A stretch of 64,000 nucleotides of DNA from Planctomycetota bacterium (lineage in GTDB: Bacteria; Planctomycetota; Phycisphaerae; Phycisphaerales; UBA1924), in contig JAFIFX010000013.1 of the NCBI GenBank assembly GCA_020831805.1, forward strand, positions 1-64,000, given 5' to 3'. Within the stretch, counting starts at the first letter, position 1, and each line of letters starts with the position of its first letter. The notes beneath the pieces were generated by a model. It saw nothing but the letters and a program-made list of their open reading frames with translations, was not told the DNA's origin and ran no database searches. Positions 40,174 to 47,814 of this stretch are shown one piece after another. A program made the translations under genes and the position numbers.

Positions 40174-41100
40174 ATGAACATCGGCGCCATCGGCATCGAC
40201 TCGTCTCACCTGACCGAGTTCACCCGTCGAATCAAAGAGCTTCACGACGCCGGCAAGACCCCCTGCCGCGTCACCCACTTCTTCGATCCCGGCAACCACG
40301 AATGGCAGCACCCCGACGGCCCCGAACAGAGCCGCAAGGATGTCGACGCCTGGAAGGCACGCGCCCTGGAACTGGGTGCGACCGAGGTCGGCTCGATGGA
40401 TGAGCTGCTCGACGCCGTCGACGGCGTCATGGTCCTGAACATCAACGGCCACCGTCACCTCGAACTGGCCAGCCCATCGCTTGACCGCGGCATGCCCACC
40501 TACATCGACAAGCCCATGACCTGCTCGCTCGCCGAGGCCAGGACGCTGCTCGAAAAGGCCCGCACGGCCAAGGCCCGGGCCTACAGCGCGTCCTCGCTCC
40601 GCTTCGTCGAGGAGATCGAGCGGATCGACTTCGGCGCCATCGGCCCGGTCGTCGCGATCGACGCCTTCGGCAACGGCGAGTTGCTCGACATGATGCCCCA
40701 CCTCTGGCACTACGGCTGCCATTCGATCGAGATGGTCGACGCGATCTTCCGACGCTCCGGCCAAGGGGGGGGCGTGGGACGCGTTTCCGCCGTCGCGATG
40801 CCGGACCGGCACCTGCTCGACATGGAGTACCGCGACGGTCGGTATGTTCGGATCCGGATGGACCGGAAGGCTTCCTGGGCGTTCGGGGCAACGATCCATG
40901 GCGAGAAGGGCGTTGAGCAGTTCGTAGTCGACTTCGCGCCGGTCTACACCCGCCTGGTCGCGGGCATGGTCCGCTTCTTCGAAGGCGGCCAGGCCCCGGC
41001 GGATCTGCGGGACATCGTGGAGAATGTCGCCGTCATGGAGGCCGGCAACCGTTCGATCGGGCAGGATGGCGCCTGGGTCGATGTGCCCGAGATCCGATAA
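40174..41100 (+). CDS. Gfo/Idh/MocA-like oxidoreductase 3, divergent
   Basis: A 308-residue protein of the same fold but atypical. The N-terminal strand IGAIGIDSSHLTEFTRRI lacks the usual GxGxxG loop, so NAD binding may differ or be lost. The catalytic motif is present as IDKPMTCSLAEARTLL (DKP instead of EKP). MMPHLWHYGCHSIEMVDAIF supplies the active-site His. It lies 48 bases after oxidoreductase 2; the gap is a C-run followed by a weak CGGAG. It may have become a binding protein or an enzyme with unusual cofactor use. Confidence 0.75.
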   Translation: MNIGAIGIDSSHLTEFTRRIKELHDAGKTPCRVTHFFDPGNHEWQHPDGPEQSRKDVDAWKARALELGATEVGSMDELLDAVDGVMVLNINGHRHLELASPSLDRGMPTYIDKPMTCSLAEARTLLEKARTAKARAYSASSLRFVEEIERIDFGAIGPVVAIDAFGNGELLDMMPHLWHYGCHSIEMVDAIFRRSGQGGGVGRVSAVAMPDRHLLDMEYRDGRYVRIRMDRKASWAFGATIHGEKGVEQFVVDFAPVYTRLVAGMVRFFEGGQAPADLRDIVENVAVMEAGNRSIGQDGAWVDVPEIR

Positions 41101-41173
41101 CCCGACTCAGAGGGTCTGGATAAAATGCGGCTGCAATCGGTGCTGGGAACCATCGGACCCGCTGCGAAGGCTC

Positions 41174-41187
41174 AGAAACTACTTTCT
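41174..41187. promoter_or_regulatory. Palindrome AGAAA-N4-TTTCT
   Basis: A perfect 5+4+5 palindrome in the 296-base gap upstream of the exported protein gene at 41397. It matches the core of the palindrome at 30142-30155 upstream of the paralogous gene. In both cases it precedes the TTATA(T/G)AAT motif by about 66-75 bases. Confidence 0.45.
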
Positions 41188-41232
41188 AAATCTCTGATTT
41201 CGTGCTTTCTTTCCCGCTTCGCACAGAACATC

Positions 41233-41262
41233 TTGTGCAGACCGCACGGATTGTTATAGAAT
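41233..41262 (+). promoter_or_regulatory. Promoter upstream of the exported paralogue, with TTATAGAAT motif
   Basis: TTGTGC (41233-41238) and TAGAAT (41257-41262) are 18 bases apart. The -10 is part of TTATAGAATATT (41254-41265), shared with the region at 52594-52605. GCACA...TGTGC (41221-41225, 41234-41238) forms an inverted repeat over the -35 box that could be an operator. The rest of the gap 41101-41396 shows only the palindrome at 41174. Confidence 0.55.
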
Positions 41263-41396
41263 ATTGACCGTCCCCCTGGCACCCGACCTCGAGGCAGGTG
41301 CCAGCGTATGGGGGGAACGGCAGTGGCACACGAGACCTCTGGCCACCGTCCGCTTCGCGAGGGAAGGTCTCAAGAACTCAGATTTGGAGAGATGAG

Positions 41397-42458
41397 ATGA
41401 TCAAGCAGACCATGATTGGAGTGGCGCTCGCCGCCGGAATGGCCGCGACCGCCTCCGGGCAGATCGCCATGCAGGAGATCCAGCGGATCGATCTGACGCC
41501 CCTTCTCGATGTGAACAGCCAGACATTCATCGGCAACAAAGCGTCGGCGGTCGCCTGGAACGGTTCCGATCTGTATATCGGCAGCTTCAATGCTGGGGGC
41601 GGCGGCGGGAACGGATCGGGCATCGCCAGCTTCTCCGGCGGCGCCTTTTCCGTGATGCAGTTCATCTCGGACACGCCGTTCGACCGCGGCTTCTCCGGCC
41701 TGGCCATCAAGGGGAACCGCCTCGCAGCGGCGTACGACTCGGGCGCGTCCCACCCCCAGGGTATCCAGGTGTTCGATACCTCGACCGGTTCTCCGCTTTG
41801 GGCCAAGGCCGCCCGTGGCGGCTCGGGCGTCGCCTTTGACCCCGGGTTCAACGGCGATGGCGCCGGCGTGGCCTGGACCACCTTCGGCAGCGGGCGTCGT
41901 GCCCTTCAGGACACCGAGACCGGCGCGGATATCTATACCACCGCCAACGGCATGATCATCACGCCTGACTTCGGCAGCTCCTTCTGGCGGGCCATGGATT
42001 TCGCCTCCAACGGTGACATGGTCGCCCGTCGCGCGAACGACCTGACCTTCCTGAGCCGCACCGGCGAAAACTCTGGAAGCGCTTCGATTCTGGTCGACAA
42101 CGGCGCCAACGCCCCCTTCGTCAACGGGCAGAATCTCGCTTATGTCGAGAACTCCCCCTTTGGCGACTTCGTCATCTGGAATGATCGTGCCACCACGAAT
42201 ACCGGCCAGTCCGCCGAAAATGTCCTCCGCGCCACCGCCCTCGACGGCAGCAGTCTCGCGCTCAGCCTGAGCCTTCTCGGCGGCGACAGCTTGGCGCTCG
42301 GCAACGGGTACTACGACTTCTCGTGGGACCAGGCCACCAACACCCTGGCGGTCCTCGATTACTTCAACAACAACGTCCACATCTTCCTCGTTCCCGCCCC
42401 CGGCGCGGCCGGCCTGCTCGGCATGGCCGGGCTGCTCGCCGCCCGCCGGCGTCGCTGA
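41397..42458 (+). CDS. Exported protein with PEP-CTERM-like tail, paralogue of the 28.6 kb gene
   Basis: A 353-residue secreted protein of unknown function. The signal peptide is IGVALAAGMAATASG. The body is a probable beta-propeller that aligns with the protein at 28635-29990: FIGNKASAVAWNGSDLYIGSF, WRAMDFASNGDMVARRANDL, NAPFVNGQNLAYVEN, FVIWNDRATTNTGQSAENVL and GYYDFSWDQATNTLAVLDY. It ends in VPAPGAAGLLGMAGLLAARRRR, a PEP-CTERM-like sorting tail with Ala for Glu, where the paralogue has EF-hand repeats instead. GGAGAG six bases before the ATG supports the start. The sugar regulator follows after 50 bases. Confidence 0.78.
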   Translation: MIKQTMIGVALAAGMAATASGQIAMQEIQRIDLTPLLDVNSQTFIGNKASAVAWNGSDLYIGSFNAGGGGGNGSGIASFSGGAFSVMQFISDTPFDRGFSGLAIKGNRLAAAYDSGASHPQGIQVFDTSTGSPLWAKAARGGSGVAFDPGFNGDGAGVAWTTFGSGRRALQDTETGADIYTTANGMIITPDFGSSFWRAMDFASNGDMVARRANDLTFLSRTGENSGSASILVDNGANAPFVNGQNLAYVENSPFGDFVIWNDRATTNTGQSAENVLRATALDGSSLALSLSLLGGDSLALGNGYYDFSWDQATNTLAVLDYFNNNVHIFLVPAPGAAGLLGMAGLLAARRRR

Positions 42459-42475
42459 TCCCATATGACTTTTCG

Positions 42476-42503
42476 CCGGATCGGGCCCGACCGCCCGATC
42501 CGG
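42476..42503. repeat. Hairpin CCGGATCGGGC/GCCCGATCCGG before the regulator gene
   Basis: A perfect 11-base stem with a six-base loop ends five bases before the ATG at 42509. No Shine-Dalgarno sequence is seen there, so the hairpin could limit translation of the regulator or end the preceding transcript. The arms share CGGATCGG/CCGATCCG with the hairpin at 36114-36141. Confidence 0.5.
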
Positions 42504-42508
42504 TATTC

Positions 42509-43666
42509 ATGACGACCCGACCGCAGCTGCAACCCGTCAGGGGTGAACCCGGCCGTCCGCTCTACGAGTTGGTCCGGGACGCCGTCCGCGACGCCGTCGA
42601 CCGGGGCAGCTTCGGCCCCGGGGAGCGTCTGCCGAGCACCAAGGCGCTCGCGACCACGCTTGAGGTTTCGCTGGTCACCGTGCACCGCGCGCTCCAGGAA
42701 CTCGTCGCGGCCGGCGTGCTGCGACGCGGCCAGGGCCGGGGCACCTTCGTCCACGAGTCCTACGCCGAGCCCTCCCACCGCACCTCCACGATGCGGGTCG
42801 GCATCGTTTTCCACACCGAGGCCTCCCTCGCAGACTCCTACCACGGGCAGATCATGGAGGGCGTCCGCCGCGGCGCCGAGGACATCGGCGCGGACATCGT
42901 GCTGCTCCGCTACGGCGAGGACTGGCGCAACGAGTGCCAGGGCTACCTCTATGTCAACCCCTTCAAGACGCAGCTCGATCACTCTCCCCGGTTCGGCCGA
43001 CGCCCGACTCCGACAGACACCCCCCGTCAGCCGACGATGGTGGTGGGCGCGCGGACCGATGTGAGCCTGGTCGGCTGTGTGGACACGGACAACATCTCGC
43101 TCGCCGAGGCCGCCGTTCAGCACCTCTACGACCTCGGGCACCGCCGCATCTCGTTCCTCGGCGGCCAGTCGGACCTGACCAACAACATCGACCGGCTGAC
43201 CGGCTACCGCAACGCCTGCCGTCGCCTCGGCCTGCCGCGCGAGGACGCCACCGAACTGTGCGCCCAGGGCTGGCAGCTCGGCGAGCAGGACATGGTCCAG
43301 CTGACCGATCTGCTCCGATCCGACAACGCACCCACCGCCATCTTCGCGGCGGGGTACTACTTCGCCCTGAATGTCTACACGGCCGCGAACAGGCTGGGCC
43401 TTCGGATCCCGACCGATCTATCGCTGATCGGCGTGGACGACCCGCCCAGCGCGGTCCACCTGTCCCCCGCACTGACGACCATGCGCCAGCCGCTCGTGGA
43501 GGTCGGAAAGACCGCCATCCGCGAGCTGCAGTCACAGGTCAAGACCGGCGCCGCTCCCGCGCGCCGGACCCTCGACGCCGAACTCATCATCCGCGAATCC
43601 ACCGCCCGTGCCACGGACGCGCAGAGCCGTGTCACCACGCGCCGAGCCGCAGGAGTCAAATCATGA
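42509..43666 (+). CDS. GntR-LacI hybrid transcriptional regulator
   Basis: A 385-residue regulator. Residues about 13-82 are a GntR-type winged helix (LYELVRDAVRDAVDRGSF, LPSTKALATTLEVSLVTVHR, then VLRRGQGRGTFV). Residues about 95-370 are a LacI-type periplasmic-binding-like sensor domain (VGIVFHTEASLADSYHGQIM, HRRISFLGGQSDLTNN, LSLIGVDDPPSAVHLSPALT). The sensor probably binds a sugar. The gene precedes the importer and oxidoreductase genes and its stop overlaps the pseudopilin start (ATGA). It is the only regulator in the carbohydrate region, so it is the first candidate to read the shared upstream motifs. Confidence 0.88.
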   Translation: MTTRPQLQPVRGEPGRPLYELVRDAVRDAVDRGSFGPGERLPSTKALATTLEVSLVTVHRALQELVAAGVLRRGQGRGTFVHESYAEPSHRTSTMRVGIVFHTEASLADSYHGQIMEGVRRGAEDIGADIVLLRYGEDWRNECQGYLYVNPFKTQLDHSPRFGRRPTPTDTPRQPTMVVGARTDVSLVGCVDTDNISLAEAAVQHLYDLGHRRISFLGGQSDLTNNIDRLTGYRNACRRLGLPREDATELCAQGWQLGEQDMVQLTDLLRSDNAPTAIFAAGYYFALNVYTAANRLGLRIPTDLSLIGVDDPPSAVHLSPALTTMRQPLVEVGKTAIRELQSQVKTGAAPARRTLDAELIIRESTARATDAQSRVTTRRAAGVKS

Positions 43667-44649
43667 TCCGCCGCCGCCCACGCGCCTTTACCCTCATCGA
43701 ACTGCTGGTGGTCATCGCCATCATCGCCCTGCTGATCGGCATCCTGCTGCCGGCCATCGGGCGGGCCCGCGACACGGCCAGGAACATCATCTGCCAGACC
43801 AATGTCCGCTCGATCGGGCAGGGCATGGTTCTCTATGCCAACGACTGGAACGGCCGGTTCCCGCCCAATGTCAACGAGGGACGCGACGAGAACAATCGCC
43901 CCGGTATCTACTGGTACGAGAACCCGCGGATCGGCAACTACCTGCCCAACTTCGGCGGCAACGAGGCAACCTCCGACAACGCCGCCATTTCCGAGACCGC
44001 CGGCGGCGGGGTCTTTGTCTGTCCCAATCACCCCGACGCCCGCCGCTCCTACACCATGAACTTCTACGCCTCCAGCGGCGTCGCCCTGGCCCCCGGCAGC
44101 AACCCGAACGACTATCGCACCCACCGCTACCTCGCCGCCCGCAACGCCAACTTTAACACCGGCACCGGCGGCACCGGCTTCAACCAGTTCACCGCCAACG
44201 AGCCCAGCGGCACCTTCCTTGTGACCGAGGCCTGGGGCGTGTCGGGCGTGCAGCTCGACGGCGAGTACTTCTGGTTCACCAACTCGGCGGTCGGCCAGCA
44301 GGGACGCCCGGGCGAGCGGTTCGGAGGCGGCGAAGGCGTCGACGATTTCCCCGGAAACGCGTTCGGCACCCGCGGAGTCCGCGCCCCCGAGGCGGGCGTC
44401 TACGACCGCGGCAGCGGAATGAGCCCCACGCCGCATTCATACCTGCCCTACTACCGCCACCCCCGTCGCGGCGACAAGCCCTTCGCCCTCGAAGGCCGGG
44501 CCAACTTCGTCTTCCTCGACAACCATGTCAAGTCCATCGAAGCCCGTGATCTCTTCGAATCCGACACAGGCCTGAGTAGCTTCCAGGTCCTCTGGTCGAA
44601 CGACGATCGCCGCCTGGACCGTGAAGTCAATCCCGGCAGCGGCGGCTGA
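43663..44649 (+). CDS. Type II pseudopilin-like protein
   Basis: A 328-residue protein with a type IV prepilin-like N-terminus: RRRPRAFTLIELLVVIAIIA, where cleavage before Phe9 would leave the conserved Glu at +5 (Glu13). A long alpha helix follows, then a globular domain (FVCPNHPDARRSYTMNFYAS). Near the C-terminus is FVFLDNHVKSIEA, similar to the 'H-x-DG' tail seen in planctomycete DUF1559-type pilins. Such proteins are very numerous in planctomycetes; their role is mostly unknown. It is translationally coupled to the regulator and precedes the importer, which suggests a link with sugar uptake or surface attachment to substrate. Confidence 0.82.
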   Translation: MIRRRPRAFTLIELLVVIAIIALLIGILLPAIGRARDTARNIICQTNVRSIGQGMVLYANDWNGRFPPNVNEGRDENNRPGIYWYENPRIGNYLPNFGGNEATSDNAAISETAGGGVFVCPNHPDARRSYTMNFYASSGVALAPGSNPNDYRTHRYLAARNANFNTGTGGTGFNQFTANEPSGTFLVTEAWGVSGVQLDGEYFWFTNSAVGQQGRPGERFGGGEGVDDFPGNAFGTRGVRAPEAGVYDRGSGMSPTPHSYLPYYRHPRRGDKPFALEGRANFVFLDNHVKSIEARDLFESDTGLSSFQVLWSNDDRRLDREVNPGSGG

Positions 44650-44688
44650 TCCGTTGCCGTCGGCACGCGACCCCGGGGTGCCCAAACC

Positions 44689-46110
44689 ATGACGCAACCG
44701 CTCTACCGCGCCCTCATCGGTGTGCTGCTGATCCTCTCAGCCATGGCGGGGACCGCGTGCTCTGATCGGGAATCGGCGGAAATCAAGCTCGAACTCTGGA
44801 CAATCTCCCTCCGCCCGACCTTCACGGACTACATGGAGCGACTCATCGAGTCCTTCGAGGCCGAGCATCCCGGCGTGCGGGTGGTCTGGGTCGATGTGCC
44901 GTTCAGCGCCGTCGATCGCAAGCTCATCGCCGCGGCCGCCGCGAACCGCGCCCCCGATGTGGTGAACCTTTCGGACATGATGTTCGCCCGCTTCGCCGGG
45001 GCGGGCGCGTTTCTCGAACTCTCCAGCGTCCTGGAGGACGACCCCGAAGAACGCTACCACACCGGCGCACTGGCCGTGGGCCGGCTCGGCGACGGCCTCT
45101 ACGCCCTGCCCTGGTACCTCACGACCCAGGCCCGGATCGTCAACGAAGGCCTCCTCCGCGACCGCGAAACCGATCCGGCATCCATCGCCGCGGACTGGCC
45201 GACGCTGCGCCGTCAGGCCGCCGAGTACCACGCCCGCACAGGCGGGCTGCTCTTCACCCAGCCGCTGGGCGAGGACTCGCAGCTCCCCGTCATGATGCTC
45301 GCCGACGGCATCGTGCCCTTCCGCACCGACGCCGACAACCGGCTCCGGGCGGACCTGACCCGCCCCGAGATCGTCGAATGGATCCGCGACTGGGTCGATC
45401 TGTACCGATCCGGCGCCATGCCGCGTCAGGCCGCGACCAACGGCTTCGAGCACCTGATCGAGGTCTTTCAGGAAGAACGCGTCGCCGTGCTCAACACCGG
45501 CGCGAACTTTCTCGGCCGGGTCAAGGGCGTCTCGCCCCGCGTGTACGACCGCACCGAGGTCTCCGAGCCGATCGTCGGCGCCCTCGGCCGGGCTCACATC
45601 GCCGTGATGCCGATCTGCGTCAGCGCCCGCACCCGTCACCCGGAGATGGCCGCCCGGCTCGCGTGGTACCTGACCAGCCCGGAGAACCAGCTCGACTTCT
45701 GCCGGCTGGCACCCATCCTGCCGAGTACACCCGCCTCGCTCGAGGACGATTTCTTCGCGGGCCCGACGACCGAGGAGATCGAGCAGGGCATCGAGAAGAT
45801 CGGCATCGCCCGGGCGATCGTGACCGACAGCCTGGCCGAGGGCGTGGCCTTCACCCCCGCGCTGGAATGCTGGCCGACCCTGCGCCGCTCGTTCAACGAG
45901 CACATCAAACGGGCGCTGCTCTCGGACCGTCCAGTCGAACGGGTCCTGGCCGAGGCCGAGCGGGACTGGAACCGGATCCTGGACGAGGCCGATCTCGCCC
46001 GTGAACGGGCCGGCTCTCCCCCGATGGGCATGGACGCGATCCCCCGGCCCGAGCCGGTGGCCACGCCGGCGCCCCGCGTGCAATCATCCACGACGGACGC
46101 GCCCCGATGA
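44689..46110 (+). CDS. Extracellular sugar-binding lipoprotein of an ABC importer
   Basis: A 473-residue family-1-type solute-binding protein. A lipoprotein signal (LLILSAMAGTAC) is followed by LELWTISLRPTFTDYMERLI and FEAEHPGVRVVWVDVPF, typical of sugar-binding proteins, and VVNLSDMMFARFAGAGAFLEL. ALPWYLTTQARIVNEGLL and the hinge region follow; MAARLAWYLTSPENQ marks the C-terminal lobe. It is followed by two permeases in a chain of ATGA overlaps. The sugar cannot be assigned; mannose-containing oligosaccharides are suggested by the nearby GH38 gene. Confidence 0.86.
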   Translation: MTQPLYRALIGVLLILSAMAGTACSDRESAEIKLELWTISLRPTFTDYMERLIESFEAEHPGVRVVWVDVPFSAVDRKLIAAAAANRAPDVVNLSDMMFARFAGAGAFLELSSVLEDDPEERYHTGALAVGRLGDGLYALPWYLTTQARIVNEGLLRDRETDPASIAADWPTLRRQAAEYHARTGGLLFTQPLGEDSQLPVMMLADGIVPFRTDADNRLRADLTRPEIVEWIRDWVDLYRSGAMPRQAATNGFEHLIEVFQEERVAVLNTGANFLGRVKGVSPRVYDRTEVSEPIVGALGRAHIAVMPICVSARTRHPEMAARLAWYLTSPENQLDFCRLAPILPSTPASLEDDFFAGPTTEEIEQGIEKIGIARAIVTDSLAEGVAFTPALECWPTLRRSFNEHIKRALLSDRPVERVLAEAERDWNRILDEADLARERAGSPPMGMDAIPRPEPVATPAPRVQSSTTDAPR

Positions 46111-46991
46111 GCACCCTTCGCATGCACCAGCCGCTGACCCCCTGGCTCTTCCTGGCGCCGGCCCTGCTCGTGCTGGGCGTGTTCTTCGTCGGGTCCGCCA
46201 TCCAGGTTGTCCACTACTCATTCACGCGGTACTCCGCCTTCGCACCGCCGGAGTATGTCGGCCTGGACAACTACGCCGCGTTGCTCTCCGACCGGATTTT
46301 CTGGCGGGCCATCGGCAACTCGTTCATCTACCTGCTCGTCACGCCGGTGCTGCTCGTGCTCTCGCTCGCGGCGGCGTTGATCATCGACTCGGGCATCCGC
46401 GGCGGCAAGCCCCTCCGCATCCTGCTCTTCCTGCCCGTCGTCACGCCGACCATTGTGGCGGCCATCGCTTGGCGGCTGGTCCTCAACGAGGACAGCGGCC
46501 TGCTCAACCAGGGCATCTCCCTGCTCTTCGGCTGGGCCGGAGTCGACGGCATCCGCTGGCTGACCGAGCACCCGTACACCCTCTTCAGCGCGATGATGGT
46601 CACCGCATGGAAGGGCTTCGGGTTCTACATGATGATCTTCCTCGCCGGCCTGATGCTGGTGCCTTCCTCAACCAAGGAGGCCGCGGCCATCGACGGCGCG
46701 GGGCCCTGGGGCGTCTTCCGCCATGTCACGCTGCCCAGCCTCCGCCCCACCATCACCCTGATCGCCGTGATCTCCTCCATCTCGGCCCTCAAGGTCTTCG
46801 ACGAGCTCTTCGTCACCGTCCGCGGCGTGCCGGTCGATCAGCAGACCGGGGTCCCGTACATCTACGACCTCGCCTTTGAGCAGGGCGCCTTCGGCGCGGC
46901 CTGCGCCGCCGGCGTGGTGCTCTTCGCCATCATCCTCGTCTTCAGCCTGATCAACCTGCGCCTCTCGTCCGGCGGCAAGGAGCGGGCATGA
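46107..46991 (+). CDS. Sugar ABC importer permease (MalF/UgpA type)
   Basis: A 294-residue inner-membrane permease with six hydrophobic segments, the first at WLFLAPALLVLGVFFVGSAI. The EAA loop that contacts the ATPase is KEAAAIDGAGPWGVFRHVTL. ATGA overlaps link it to the binding protein and to the second permease. No ATP-binding subunit lies in the window. Confidence 0.9.
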   Translation: MSTLRMHQPLTPWLFLAPALLVLGVFFVGSAIQVVHYSFTRYSAFAPPEYVGLDNYAALLSDRIFWRAIGNSFIYLLVTPVLLVLSLAAALIIDSGIRGGKPLRILLFLPVVTPTIVAAIAWRLVLNEDSGLLNQGISLLFGWAGVDGIRWLTEHPYTLFSAMMVTAWKGFGFYMMIFLAGLMLVPSSTKEAAAIDGAGPWGVFRHVTLPSLRPTITLIAVISSISALKVFDELFVTVRGVPVDQQTGVPYIYDLAFEQGAFGAACAAGVVLFAIILVFSLINLRLSSGGKERA

Positions 46992-47809
46992 ACGCGACGA
47001 CCCGGCATCCGGGCTGGACCATGGCCGCCTACGCCGCGGCCGTGTTCTTCATCGTGCTCGCCATCGGTCCGGCGATCTGGCTCGTCGTCGGGGCCTTCCA
47101 GTCCACCGAGGCCGATCTGAACACCCTGAGTGGCCCGTGGACAACCCGCAACTTCGAAGAAGCCGTTAGCGAGGGCGGCCTCGGCATCGCCGCGATCAAC
47201 TCGGTCATCGTCACGCTCGCCCGCGCGGGCCTGAATGTGCTGCTCGCCGCCCTGGCCGCCTACCCGCTCGCACGCCTGAGCTTCCGCGGCCGGGACGCCG
47301 TGTTCATCCTGGTCCTCGCGACGACCATGATCCCCGAGCAGGTGATTGTGGTCCCCATGTTCAAGATCGCCGCGGGACTGGGCCTCTACGACGCACTGGC
47401 GGGCGCGGTCATCCCCTTCTCCGTGTCCGCCTTCGGGATCTTCCTGTGCCGACAGGCCTTCCTGGCGATCCCCCGTGACCTCGAAGAGGCCGCCTGGATC
47501 GACGGCGCCGGCTCGCTGCGGATCTGGTGGTCCGTCATGCTCCCGCTGGCGATGCCCTCGCTGGCCCTGCTGGCGCTGTTCAGTGTCATCGGGGCGTGGT
47601 CCGACCTGCTCTGGCCGCTGATCATCCTGCAGAGCGAGCACAAGTTCACCCTCCCCGTGGCCATCAACCGGATGCTGGATCTCTTCGCCACCAACCCGCG
47701 CGTCGCCTACGCCGCCTCCGTGCTCGCCATCGTCCCCATCGTCGTGTTCTTCCTCGCGGTCCAGCGCTGGCTCAAGCCCGAACTCTTCGGCGGCGCGGTG
47801 AAAGGCTGA
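46988..47809 (+). CDS. Sugar ABC importer permease (MalG/UgpE type)
   Basis: A 273-residue partner permease. It has six hydrophobic segments, beginning with AYAAAVFFIVLAIGPAIWLV, and the EAA loop is LEEAAWIDGAGSLRIWWSVM. It overlaps the first permease by ATGA and ends five bases before the FAD oxidoreductase gene. An MsmK-like shared ATPase encoded elsewhere must energise the transporter. Confidence 0.9.
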   Translation: MNATTRHPGWTMAAYAAAVFFIVLAIGPAIWLVVGAFQSTEADLNTLSGPWTTRNFEEAVSEGGLGIAAINSVIVTLARAGLNVLLAALAAYPLARLSFRGRDAVFILVLATTMIPEQVIVVPMFKIAAGLGLYDALAGAVIPFSVSAFGIFLCRQAFLAIPRDLEEAAWIDGAGSLRIWWSVMLPLAMPSLALLALFSVIGAWSDLLWPLIILQSEHKFTLPVAINRMLDLFATNPRVAYAASVLAIVPIVVFFLAVQRWLKPELFGGAVKG

Positions 47810-47814
47810 CCTGA

